The notes under the pieces are model-generated. The model saw nothing but the letters and a program-made list of their open reading frames with translations. It ran no database searches and was not told the origin of the DNA. Positions 22,112 through 31,600 of a stretch of DNA of 31,947 bases are shown here, one piece after another. Position numbers and translations under genes: made by a program. The stretch is from Pelargonium nanum (lineage: Eukaryota > Streptophyta > Magnoliopsida > Geraniales > Geraniaceae): positions 1 through 31,947 of the forward strand of contig JAYMTF010000665.1 of the NCBI GenBank assembly GCA_036897485.1. The letters are read 5' to 3'. Each line of letters opens with the position of its first letter. The first letter of the stretch is position 1.

Positions 22112-22685
22112 TCGGATGTCCCCGAAGGGACTTATCCCCTCCATCACAAAATGAGTTTCCACTTTCTCAACAAAAAAAAAATGATCTCAAAACAACTGTC
22201 CAATTTCCTTTTTAGTTGTGTATCGATTGCCAACAATATCCTTAGAATAAGCTAGGTAGAATCCCTTGAGCTTGTTATAACAAGAGAATAAGAGGGCATA
22301 CGGGTGAAAGTCCAACTCTAACGAACATATCCTTAACTTCTACACAAAAATGGGAAAGTGGACACTCATGTTGGGAAGAAGGGAGTAAGAGATCCTTTGT
22401 CCATCTATGGTTTTTGGTGGCACATATATCTAAAACTGCACGTAATGGATGCATAGTTAGGCCCTTCTTAATTAGCAGGAGTTTATGTTTTCTAGATTTT
22501 TTTTATTCCAAATTGGTGTATTTTGATTAATTATTTTGTTACTACACTATGGCTTTTGCAGTTACCTGAGGAAAGGCTTGGGGTGGCACTTTCCAAAGGT
22601 GGTAGGCTTTGAACTTTTCACGTCCCTGGGGATGGCTTTTGTTAGTTGGCAGCTCTTTGCTGCATGTCAAAGACCCTCTGCCTAA
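19144..22685 (+). CDS. TMEM147: Transmembrane protein 147 (TMEM147) homologue, 7 exons, 228 aa
   Basis: Exons: 19144-19220, 20200-20269, 20483-20542, 20760-20874, 21033-21148, 21724-21848, 22562-22685. All introns are GT-AG, and the 687 nt are in frame to TAA. The protein starts [14 protein letters not shown] and carries the family block [15 protein letters not shown] at the end of exon 5's first half. Several hydrophobic stretches are spread along its length, and it ends near [10 protein letters not shown]. Length matches the animal protein (about 224 aa). In animals TMEM147 is a multipass ER protein that joins Nicalin and NOMO in a complex at the back of the Sec61 translocon and assists multipass membrane-protein insertion. 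The same role in plants is inference from homology. The start is well supported because the N-terminus is conserved. Introns 5 and 6 hold a GA microsatellite and a U6 retrocopy. Confidence 0.92.
21364..21382. repeat. (GA)n microsatellite in TMEM147 intron 5
   Basis: About nine GA units lie in the middle of the 575-bp intron between exons 5 and 6. It is a simple repeat with no further signal. Confidence 0.9.
22026..22146 (-). pseudogene. Retroposed U6 snRNA copy with 17-bp target-site duplications
   Basis: On the minus strand, 22131 down to 22043 reads as U6 snRNA from nucleotide 1 (GTCCCTTCGGGGACATCC) to about nucleotide 89-91 (AATCGAGAAATG). I see a single difference from the plant U6 I remember, T78 to C. 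The 3' end of U6 (GGTCCAAA plus U run) is missing. ACTTATCCCCTCCATCA occurs at 22026-22042 and again at 22130-22146, an exact 17-base direct repeat overlapping the U6 ends by two bases. The copy lacks a U6-type upstream element and TATA box, so it is a retrocopy rather than a gene. It lies antisense in intron 6 of TMEM147. Confidence 0.93.
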
Positions 22686-23563
22686 GAAAAGCCGACTTCA
22701 ACTTGTACTGGAGGGTTGATCATACACATACTTTCAGCCTCAGGCGGTTTTCATTCTTCTGATTTCAGATTTTGTTTGATCTAGTTTATAGAAACTACTG
22801 ATACCCAATGTTAGTCTACGAACTCTGGTCTTGTAGGAGCCAAAGGTAGGGGATTTTCTGCAGTGTAACACTAGAAACTCTGTTAAAGTGAAGAAAAAAA
22901 AAACGAGATTTTGGTTAAAATTGTGGTCATGCTTAGTTGATTTTTGATTATTTTGACCTTCCATAATAGAGGCATTGGCAGGCTGAAACTTCATCTCGTA
23001 CATATTTCTTGGTGGCTGATCTTGTTATTCACACTACAAATAGTGTTTGTTGCAAAGGAAGACTATTGACATGTTTAGAGTATGAAACTGGAACTGTTAA
23101 CATTATATCTTAGTAGTTGCGTTGCACTGCTTTGTAAATAATTTTTCATGCAGTAGCTGTGAATGCTAGTGAATTCATTTACTCTCTAACTCTCAAAATG
23201 AGCGTTTCTCTCTTGAATTTTAGTCTTAAAATGAATGTTCTCTTTCATTTTTCAGTAAATAAGTTATGTATGAGTTGTCAATTTAGTCTTTATATGCATG
23301 AATAAGGAGACTCAATTTGCTGCTAAGAGTAACATACACTACTAAACTGATATCAACATACATCATCAACTGGATGTGGTCGACCATTGTATGAAATGGT
23401 CAACTATATCGTTAGTTTGTTTTCTACACTGGACAAATAGTGTTCTCTTCTTTGTTAGATTGAAAACAACACGTGCCAGTACAACTGACTTTCGATTGAA
23501 GGGTGGTGATTAAATTTAACCATAAGGAACTACAAATGAAAATTAACTAGGCAAAGAAGATAC
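22686..23563 (+). other. TMEM147 3' UTR and spacer
   Basis: AT-rich sequence follows the stop codon. The 3' UTR end is not fixed. GTAAATAAT near 23134 is one candidate signal. No open frame resembling a protein and no RNA gene was recognised. Confidence 0.4.
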
Positions 23564-23864
23564 AATGCATGAGTTTGTTATGGTTGAGGTGTGGTGATGA
23601 ATTTTCCAAAAGAAATTCCCACACAAGAGGATGCACCACACATACTAATCCCAATTCGAGGTTTGTTCAAGTTAAAGCCTTCACCTATCCCCGCTCAACA
23701 CACCCATGGGAAGAAGTGAAGGCTTTAACTGTGAACAAACCTCGAATTAGGATTAGTCTGTGTGTGGTAAAACGGCTTAAAAGTGTCAATCTCGAGTGTG
23801 CGAGCCCATTCAGAAACTCCATGGCATAAACCGAAAAGTGGAGCTACGTGGAATGCATGAGTTT
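23564..23864. repeat. Hairpin element flanked by 13-bp direct repeats
   Basis: The arms 23635-23684 and 23716-23768 are inverted copies with about 48 of 50 positions paired, differing by two substitutions and two small bulges. The loop is 31 nt. The region is bounded by AATGCATGAGTTT at 23564-23576 and 23852-23864, which are identical. The repeats suggest an insertion and the stem suggests a foldback transposon or a young miRNA-type precursor. The hairpin does not reach the direct repeats, so the two may be unrelated. No A-tail precedes the second repeat. Confidence 0.6.
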
Positions 23865-24313
23865 ATTCCCGCAACAGTTGTGTAAGAATTTTTTATGAAA
23901 GATATGTTGTCCAAATTTTTTTTTTTTTTTTGGCGAACTAATTAGCTTATGCGAGGTGTCTCTGCCCCTTCCATTGCTGACCCACAAATAAAGGTAGCAT
24001 TAATCTCATGTAAAACTTGCTAGTTGCTTCTATGAACTTGGCATTTATTTTCTCCTTCTGCCACCTACACCTACTAGGGAAGTTACAATCTCGCCAACTT
24101 TGTTCTTTTCATGTTTCTAATGACCAAATTCAATGTCATCACTAAATGTAAAATAAATTGTTGACTAAGAAAGCACCTGAACAAATTGCCCAATAGTTCT
24201 CAACATGGTTCCTGCAGTACTGGTGGCTATGTAAAAGTAAAACATCAACCACCAGCACAATGCTTATGCCAGAAATCAGTAGTGAAAAAAATAGGAAGAA
24301 AAAGAAACAATAT
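23865..24313 (-). other. BOU 3' UTR and convergent intergenic spacer
   Basis: A 16-base T run at 23916-23931 could be the A-tail of a minus-strand retroposon, but I could not define the element. Sequence from 24313 down to about 24040 is the likely 3' UTR of the minus-strand carrier gene, which converges on TMEM147. Confidence 0.4.
24044..24049 (-). terminator. Candidate poly(A) signal of BOU
   Basis: AATAAA on the minus strand, about 265 nt past the stop codon. Plant signals are loose, so this is only a candidate. Confidence 0.35.
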
Positions 24314-25412
24314 TCACCCAAGACTGGACCTTGTCACTTCATATGCCAAGAAACATGCTGCATTAGCCGGAATACTTCGCGCCATGGCGGGTCCAAAACC
24401 CTTGTACAACCCTTTCACTCCCTCGGTAGCCCTGATCTTTTTAAACGCGTCTATTGTTCCCGAGTACTTGGGCTTGTTATAATCGTCGACCTGTAAACCA
24501 CTCTTGATAACATCGGTTGGGTAGACAAATGCCCAGAATGAAGCTCCAGCCAAGCCTCCTGCCGCAATTAAAGAACCTCTACCCAATCCAGAAGTGTCTT
24601 GACCTCCTGCAAGGTACTGCTTGAACCCTTCATAGACGCCAAACATTGCAGCATTTCCGGGTACTTCACGAGCCAATGTCGGAACCAAGCCCTTGAAGAG
24701 ACCCCTAACACCCCCTTCTGATCTGAGAACATGCCTGGCCACATCCATTGGTCCTCCATACTTAACCGATGCACCAGCTGTGGCAGAGTCCGCCAATGCA
24801 CTCTGAGCTTGCAACCTGTTCCGTACATCACAACAGAGTAGTTAGGTTGCATATTTTATATTTAAAAGGCAAATATCTTTTCATTTCAAAAAATACAAAA
24901 ACCATTCAGGATACATAGTTTTGCCCACAACATAATATATTCCATCAACAAGACAATTCAGTCGATCAAGTTAAAAAATTGCAACACATGGCTTAAAGAT
25001 AAGAGAGCTACAACACTCACCTACACTTGATCAATTCAGTGGGGCAAGCTAGAAAGGAAACAGCAACTCCAGCCCCACCTCCACAAATTACCTGCTGGTA
25101 GAGTGTGAGGGGTGCACCCGGTTCAGACCTCAATAACGTCTCCATTTGCCCCCTTACGGTAAAGAGAAGGGCATTGAATGCTGCAACAGTAGCAAGTGGA
25201 GCTCCCATACCTTTGTATAAACCCCCTAGGCCTTCTGCAGCTAATGTTTGTCGAACAGCATCCATAGCACCTGTGAACTTGGGAGGTTGGCCAGGGAGTG
25301 GAACAGGTGCACTTTGGAGCTTGACCTTGATAGTATCAAAGGGGTGCCCGACAACTAGTTGGGCAGCCCCTCCAACAGTTCCAGAAGCGAGATCCTTGAC
25401 TATGTCCCCCAT
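24314..25412 (-). CDS. BOU: Mitochondrial carrier BOU (A BOUT DE SOUFFLE), carnitine/acylcarnitine carrier-like, 297 aa
   Basis: Coding exons run 25412-25021 and 24815-24314, joined by a 205-bp GT-AG intron that splits Arg131. The sum is 894 nt in frame. It is an SLC25-type inner-membrane carrier of normal length with three repeats, each opening with the signature P-x-[DE]-x-x-[KR]: PFDTIK at 24-29, PTELIK at 124-129, PTDVIK at 230-235. The N-terminus DLASGTVGGAAQLVVGHPFD and C-terminus ANAACFLAYEVTRSSLG are close to Arabidopsis BOU. Arabidopsis BOU is needed for photorespiration and early seedling growth in light. It was first named for similarity to carnitine carriers and was later reported to transport glutamate. 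The substrate here is inferred only. The ATG directly follows a splice acceptor (TTTTCAG|ATG), so the 5' UTR lies in upstream noncoding exons. Confidence 0.95.
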
Positions 25413-25843
25413 CTGAAAATTTGAATTTATAATATTAAGAAAAGTACTATTTTGAAGATTAATAGAAATAAGTAGAATTTCATGCTAGATCAGTTCATTA
25501 TAAACAAGGTCATGATGGAGAAAATCCAAACTAAGTTTGAAGATTGCAACAACAAAAAAAAGTTACAAACACACACACAAAAAAAAAAGAGAGAGAAAAG
25601 AGAAAAACAATTTCTTATGAGCAGTATATAAAACGAAAACAAGACGTCAACATGAAATTGATGAAAAATTAAAATAACATCACCAACCCATGCTTCCATT
25701 ACACTAAACATTTCTTTCAAGGTCCCAGACAACTACAACTGGTCTACAACCACTAGCATTTCCTTCACAAGGAGCAGATCACCTCCCAGTCTACCCTTAC
25801 TTACAACCTTCAGCTTTCTTTTTTTGAACAAAAATGCAATTCA

Positions 25844-25974
25844 TTAAAGAAATTGATTTTTAGGCCAGATCAAAGGCATCTTAGGGAAATTAGAATGCAG
25901 TCAAAGGGGTTGGGGGCACTAAATTGGCGGCACCAAACTCTTTGACCACCTGTTTAAAAATCCAATTTCTTTAA
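25844..25974. repeat. MITE-like hairpin in the BOU leader intron
   Basis: The outer arms TTAAAGAAATTGATTTTTA (25844-25862) and its imperfect inverse at about 25955-25974 enclose a second inverted pair, GTCAAAGGGGTTGGGGGC and its inverse around 25928-25946. The 131 bp can therefore fold almost end to end. No transposase is present. A target-site duplication is not clear. Confidence 0.55.
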
Positions 25975-26165
25975 CTATTTTCATTTTTTTAAGAAGAAAT
26001 AAAAGTATTGAAGCAGATTATCTTAAGTTTATAAACAAAAAAAATCAGAACTCGTTAGTTGTCAGCAGTAGAAAAGATAATAAACTGCATTCCCCTTTTG
26101 GCAGGTACACAGCACAACCAGAGCAGATATCCTTAGGTAAGGGATATTATAAGCATAACAAAACT

Positions 26166-26316
26166 AAGGTAGCATTAGATTATAATTTCAGTTTAGGAAT
26201 GGGAATGAAATTCCCATTGTTCATGTTTGGATTTAAAAAAAAATGGCCATGAAATGGCTCTTATTGATTGCCTTTGCCATTCCCGTTCTTTTCTTTCTAA
26301 TCCAATCGCTACCTAA
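26166..26316. repeat. Second MITE-like element in the BOU leader intron
   Basis: AAGGTAGCATTAGATTATAAT at the left end is imperfectly inverse to the right end (read outward, TTAGGTAGCGATTGGATTAG). GGAATGGGAATG near the left and CATTCCC near the right are also inverse. The total is about 150 bp, with terminal inverted repeats of roughly 20 bp. This is a degenerate non-autonomous DNA transposon at best. Confidence 0.45.
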
Positions 26317-27037
26317 CTGTTGCTAATGTCACAGTGCCTCCTGATTCCAAACTAGAGGGTAGGTTGGAAAGGCATAACAGAAGATGTGTTAAATCATTCA
26401 CACTTCTCAGTGAAAAGTTTGTTGGATGAGCAGCACAGGACCTTTTTAGACGCAACTAGAAAATCCAGAAACAGAAAGACATTGTGCATATGACAAATTA
26501 ACAAAGTTATGAGTGGATGAACCTACAGCATCCAAGGAAAGGGCTCTACAATGCTCAAATAAACTAGCATTTGGCTCAAAAGCATGTGGAAAAAGTCATG
26601 GTAAATCAAACCAAAATGACCTGTCTCTTATATTTCTTCTTTTTCTTACTACATCTCAAAGGCATAAAAAGAATATTGGTTTCTAAAGTTCAGATCTGTG
26701 TTTAGAATCTCTGGATACATAAAGCCAGGTGAAGAAACAGGACAGGCAATCAAAACGATCATAACTTTCATGTGCACAGAATCTGAAATGGCAGGATGTT
26801 CAGTACAACAGTAGACAATCAAGATCTGAATATCAGATACTATGATGAAAAAGGATAAAATTTTCAGACTACAATCAACAGGCAATCAAAACCAACATAA
26901 GAGATTGAGAACACCAAACACTATGAATACGAAAATACTCATCGCACGGCACCATTTCATATTGATACTAACAAACAGTTTCAAATAACACAACTAAATT
27001 TGCATTTGACACAGCACAAGAATTCTAGGAATCTTAC

Positions 27038-27540
27038 TGAGAATCCGGTTCGCCGATAGCAACAAAAGACTAAAACCCAATTTCAATTTCGCAAAAAGCA
27101 ATGCTTTTTAAGGTTCCAACCTCCCTCAGATCAAATCTGGAAAAACACAAAAGGTTAGATCATAAATAAAAATGCAGAATTCAATCCACAAATAGAAGCG
27201 ATGAAAATGTGAGACTACCCAGATTGAGTAAAGTCGAAGAGAAAAGGAAGTGTGGTAGGTGAAGCTCAGCGATGGCTAAAGGAGGCGATAGAGAAACGAG
27301 AATCTGAGGATTGGAAAATATAAATAAAATAAAGGGAATCTAAAGGAGACCCATAAGCCACAAGAGAGGAGGAGATAGGAAAATGACAAAACAACGAGTC
27401 ACACAAAAACAAATGGAGATTGTGGACACAGTCACGACACAGACGATGATGACACAGAAGAGATTGAGGTTGCAGAGAGGCAATATGAGCCTCTCGCTGG
27501 CTCAAAGTCTCTCGCTCCCTACGAATTGGGAATTATCTAT
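27038..27540 (-). other. BOU: Predicted noncoding leader exons of BOU
   Basis: The coding ATG abuts an acceptor, so upstream exons are required. The best reading has leader exon 1 from about 27540 to 27219 (donor GG|GTAGTC) and an 82-bp intron. Leader exon 2 is 27136-27038 (acceptor TTTTTCCAG, donor TCA|GTAAGATT). A 1625-bp intron (27037-25413) follows. Exon 1 carries a five-codon upstream ORF, MGLL-stop, at 27354-27340. The start of exon 1 is a guess from base composition, and the two internal sites are good matches to plant consensus. Confidence 0.5.
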
Positions 27541-28825
27541 CAGAAACAATTAATTAAGAGAAAATGCAATGGTATTATAATAAGATTGGTTTGTGAATGG
27601 TGGGAGAGATAGAGACTGAGTTGAGATCAGTAGGGGTTGGTGCGTGCGGAGAGACAATAGTGACGTCCCAAGAAAATGGGCGGCTGATGCGCCTGACTCG
27701 TTGAGTTGGTCCACTATTTTTCACTGCACGATGAGTCCACAGAGGTTATGTTTTCTACGGCTTGGGCTGCTTTTGGTTTTGTTGGGCCATTAATTTTGAT
27801 TTTGAGTCGAAATCTTGTAATTGGACTGTACACCAAATTGTTGCCGATAAATCTATCGTCATTTTGATTTTTAAACTGATTTTTTCTCAAGCTAAATATG
27901 AATGGCGGTTTTTTTTTTCTGTTTAAGAGGATAAACCTAAAATTTTGCAAAAGAATATCACGATGGGATCCGGAGTATCTCGATCCCTAAATTGGTGCCT
28001 ACATAATTTGAAATCGTTTGTTGTGATTGTGTCCACTTATTTTCACCAATGCCTATGTGACATTACTCTTCCAATACATTATGATCAAGGTGTTTAGAGT
28101 TGACAATATGTTATTCAATTACAGAAAACTACTTGCATTCTAAATCAAACCCTAAACAATAGCATGATCAAGGTGTTCACACCACTCAAATATGAAGATT
28201 ATAAACCTTTTAGAATGCATGTTGCTATGAAGCAACCATAGTCTTCCAATGAAAATTATTATTTTATTATAAGTGTGGGTCCTAATAAATGCTAAAATAT
28301 AGTCTCACCAATGAAGATAAACTTTTTCTTAAGGCCCTATGCTTACAAGGGAGTAAAAAATGCATAGATTTGACATTAAGGAACTCAAATTGAGTTATAC
28401 TAATGTTAATGCTCTAAGTTCGATTTATGTTCTAAAAATTACTAAATGTGCGTGTTACACTCAATGAATTTTCACAAGTAACTTTATATATGTGTGTGTG
28501 TAATTCTTTTGATATAAGTGGAAGATTTTTGTGCTAAAGACGTTTTATTTCAAAAGCTTTTAACCTTGAAAATTAAAGAGACTATTACTCTATTTATAAA
28601 ACTCTTATTTACTCTTCTCTTTATGGGTTTGGAAAGCTGGTGGACTAACTCGTTTTTGGATTGGGCCTGACCAAGACAACACAATTTGTGAGGAAAGAGA
28701 GCAAGTATTCAAGCCAAGCCCACAAAACATGATTGTGGAACGGAAATTGAAACACATGAAAACAGAGCGTGACTTGGTCCGGTTGGCTTTGCTGTACGTA
28801 CATTAGTATTCAGAAATTGGAACAA
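27541..28825. other. BOU promoter and spacer to the BAHD gene
   Basis: TGGGCT at 27763-27768 and TGGGCC at 27783-27788 are site II elements about 220-250 bp upstream of the presumed BOU transcript start. Beyond them the DNA is AT-rich. The string ATGATCAAGGTGTT is repeated near 28081 and 28162 and is the only other structure noticed. No gene was recognised. Confidence 0.4.
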
Positions 28826-28831
28826 TTTATT
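28826..28831 (-). terminator. Candidate poly(A) signal of the BAHD gene
   Basis: AATAAA on the minus strand, about 97 nt past the stop codon, in a suitable AT-rich 3' UTR. Confidence 0.45.
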
Positions 28832-28927
28832 TCATTGTCCTCATTATTTTAATTTGTTATGGTACGTAGTTAACTAGCTAGAACTGATAAACCATCTTAA
28901 TCTAACATATAATCCATGATATACAAA

Positions 28928-30398
28928 TCAAGCATAGTTTTTATGAACACCCATGACGATAGTCGGAGAAAATCTGAGAATAAGCTCTTGCTTGCACAAC
29001 AGAACCGCCTCATTCTCCGGAAGTGTCACCATCACCACCCTGCTCAACGCCCCCTCTCCCGGCGGCGCCGGAAGACCCAAAACAGGCCCCACCGCCCCCG
29101 CCGGAGGCTCAAGGTAACACGAAACCCGAGCCGGCGCAATCCCATCTTGAAACATGGCAGAGTATGCATCTCTGCCGTCCATTTTAGCACATATCAGATC
29201 ATGACACGTCCCGTTGCTCGCCGGAGACATATCGCTGCTCCGGTCGCGACTTTCCAGCCACTCGATTAACTCCATGACATTCTCTTGCGTGATTTCATCC
29301 ACAGCCTCCTCTACAGCCTTCCTGGCTACTGATAAAGTGTCCGTGTCTTCCAAATTCACTTTATTGACCTTGTTGTAGACCGTGCAGTTCCCGAAGAACC
29401 CGTGTTGCAAGCCCAGAACGTTTCTTGCATCCGTGCAAATCGACATGTTTACGAGCTGCCCTTGGGCTCTCAATTTGCTGATCGAGACCCAAAAGAGAGC
29501 AGCTAGAGCCTCGAAAGGCGACGAGCTTAGGTTCATCGTCCCATTGGTTTTGGTCATGGTCATGGTCATGGTCATGCACGCTCGCACCATATCGTCCGTA
29601 AACTCTAGAGTTAAAGTTGCATGTTTTATATCTATAAAATTTGGTTCTTGATCAGGTAAAGGTGAGCTCTCTAAGTAGGACTTGTAGGTGTTGATTAAGT
29701 GGCTACTAGGATTAAATTTGTGGGAGCTAACTTTACGCGGTAACGATTGGATTAGGAGTGGAGTGTAAGGTTTGTCGTATAATGTCGTGTCAGCCCAGGC
29801 TTTGATGAAATTGGTTAAAGTAACGTGATCAGCTAAAAGATGTGTGCAGCTCAATCCAATCGCAACGCCACCTTTTTCGAATTCAGCCACCTACATAATC
29901 CAAAGAAACAACAAATTAATGAGTAACTCATAACATATATATGTAACGTGTTATATGTTATGTTACGTTACGTATTTACACCTGAATATAAAATGTGGAC
30001 CAAAAATAAGGCTTGTGGTACATGTCCTCCCAATGGATGAGATTGAGCTCCTTTTGGCTGTCCACATTTCGCAGCCAATCCTCCATGCAACCTCCGACTC
30101 TGGACTCTATCATCCGGACGCCGGCGTCGTTACATTTGACGATCCAGTGGTCGTCGCTGTCTCGTACCAAACGTCCGGTCATTATGGGAAGCGAAGTGAG
30201 CAATTGGGAGCAAGATTCTCGGAGCAGCTTGGTGACTTCTCCGGGAGCCCACTGGCCGGGAAAGCTGTAATAGTACACGAGCCGGAGGTGGTTGTGTTCC
30301 ATGAGGCGGTCTAGGACGGAGGTGGCGATCATTTTTCCGGGCTCCACCGGCTTGTTGCTCACCACGGTTCGTTTGCAAATGTAGGTGACTCCGGCCAT
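28928..30398 (-). CDS. BAHD-family acyltransferase, HxxxD present, DFGWG not recognisable, 459 aa
   Basis: Two exons, 30398-29982 and 29890-28928, flank a 91-bp GT-AG intron and give 459 codons plus stop. This is the usual BAHD length, and an intron at this position, ahead of the HxxxD motif, is common in the family. Domain landmarks are an N-terminal TVVSNKPVEPGK, the catalytic motif HLLAD at 156-160, and TDARNVLGLQHGFFGN at 291-307, which fills the usual D-x-R...YFGN block. Where DFGWG is expected (about 385-401) the protein reads DGIAPARVSCYLEP. BAHD enzymes are usually cytosolic and move an acyl group from acyl-CoA to an alcohol or amine. CER2-type members also deviate at DFGWG and act as non-catalytic partners in wax elongation. 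Substrate and clade are unknown. An intact catalytic His leaves real acyl transfer possible. Confidence 0.9.
29552..29575 (-). repeat. In-frame hexanucleotide repeat in the BAHD gene
   Basis: Four exact copies of a 6-base unit (GGTCAT on the plus strand) encode alternating Met-Thr at residues 245-252. It falls in the variable linker between the two halves of the BAHD fold, where length changes are tolerated. Confidence 0.85.
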
Positions 30399-30451
30399 TG
30401 TTGGTCAATGGACCTACTTGTTAATTTAACTACGAGATGGTGAATGTGGTT

Positions 30452-30459
30452 AATATATA
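30452..30459 (-). promoter_or_regulatory. TATA box of the BAHD gene
   Basis: TATATATT on the minus strand, 54 nt upstream of the ATG. It predicts a very short leader of about 25-30 nt. Confidence 0.5.
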
Positions 30460-30469
30460 GGGATTGGGA

Positions 30470-31435
30470 AGCATTTTTTTTGTGGTTACCGGAACAAACT
30501 AAGCCGTCTAATGTGGAAAAATGACTTGTTCATGATGCATAGGAGTTGTTACTTTTGGCTTTTCTTACACGACATGTATCTAGGTAATTGTTTAATGTAT
30601 GAGAAAAATGGTGTTTGAGTTTTTATTTTTTTGGCTTAGGCTCCAAATATGGGCTCCTAGTTCTGAGGTCTCGATCTTGCCGTTTAGCGAAGAACACAAA
30701 TATGCGTTAAGGGTTAAGGGGACTTGAGGCTATCTTGGGCGTGAAAGTACGAATGTCTTTACAAACAGTAAATGAACAATGAAAAAAAACTCTAAAGAGA
30801 GAATTTGCAAAGTGTTTACATATAAAAATTATTTAGAGAATGAGATAATTCGAACTCTCTTCCTCTTTTTAGTAGGTGGATTAACAGGGGTGACTTATTT
30901 GACGAGTTGACGGCGTGTGATTGACTGATTGATGGCGAGGGACCCACAAGGGAGGCTTTTCATGATTATGGATTTGAGACTTATATCTTGGAGTTTTTTT
31001 TGTTGTGCGGTTTTCAGATCTATAATTCACTTTGACGTCAAATGATAACGTGACTTTAAAAATCACACTTCATTTACTCATTCGACAAATTAACTTATAA
31101 TATTGAATGCATCGTCATTCATTGACTCTAGTTCTCCAAAACCTTGCACTCATCTGATCCTCATCGTCTCTTGATGTAGTGCAAGAAAAAACAACAATTA
31201 TGTGCATATATAACCTAAAAAAGAAAGCAAAGAAAAGCAAAAGGATATTGCGCATATGTGGTTACATGTTTGATGTTATATGTGCTGGAGTTGGACCTAC
31301 GTATATACACCTATACCCTACCAAACAAGGCCTTAATCTCTCAGCATACGTACATACATACAAATTAACAAGTATTATCATCGCAGCAGTGTATTGATAA
31401 GTTGAGGACTTTGGTTGGTTGCTACCTAGCTAGTA
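30470..31435. other. Intergenic DNA upstream of the BAHD gene
   Basis: It is AT-rich, with no open frame resembling a protein and no recognised RNA gene. It should include the distal promoter of the minus-strand acyltransferase gene. Confidence 0.4.
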
Positions 31436-31600
31436 GGAATGGCAACTGGGCGGGGCGGGGCCGGATTTTGCATTCCCTGCGCCCATTCCTGTCTCTTTTT
31501 CCTTCTCCCATTCCCACCCCAATTCTCCGTCGGGGAATAATCCCCACCCCCACATTTTTTCCGTCGGGTCCCCATTTCCCGCGGGACCCGTTATTTTCAA
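31436..31600. repeat. GC-rich dispersed-repeat-like segment
   Basis: This is a sharp GC island starting GGAATGGCAACTGGGCGG, followed by repeated CCCCA/CCCATT and GGGGAAT strings and then TTTTCCGTCGGGTCCCCATT. Text of this kind (AATGGCAA..GGGCGGG...CCCCATTCCC) recurs in many plant genomes as part of non-autonomous transposable elements. I cannot assign a family. Another GCGGGGAAAA sits at the window end. Confidence 0.4.

Noticed and set aside
25105..25416. 103-codon plus-strand frame opposite BOU exon 1
   Set aside because: It is an antisense shadow of the GC-rich carrier exon.
29382..30314. Plus-strand open frames of 89-119 codons opposite the BAHD exons
   Set aside because: They are antisense shadows of the acyltransferase coding sequence and lack any domain signature.
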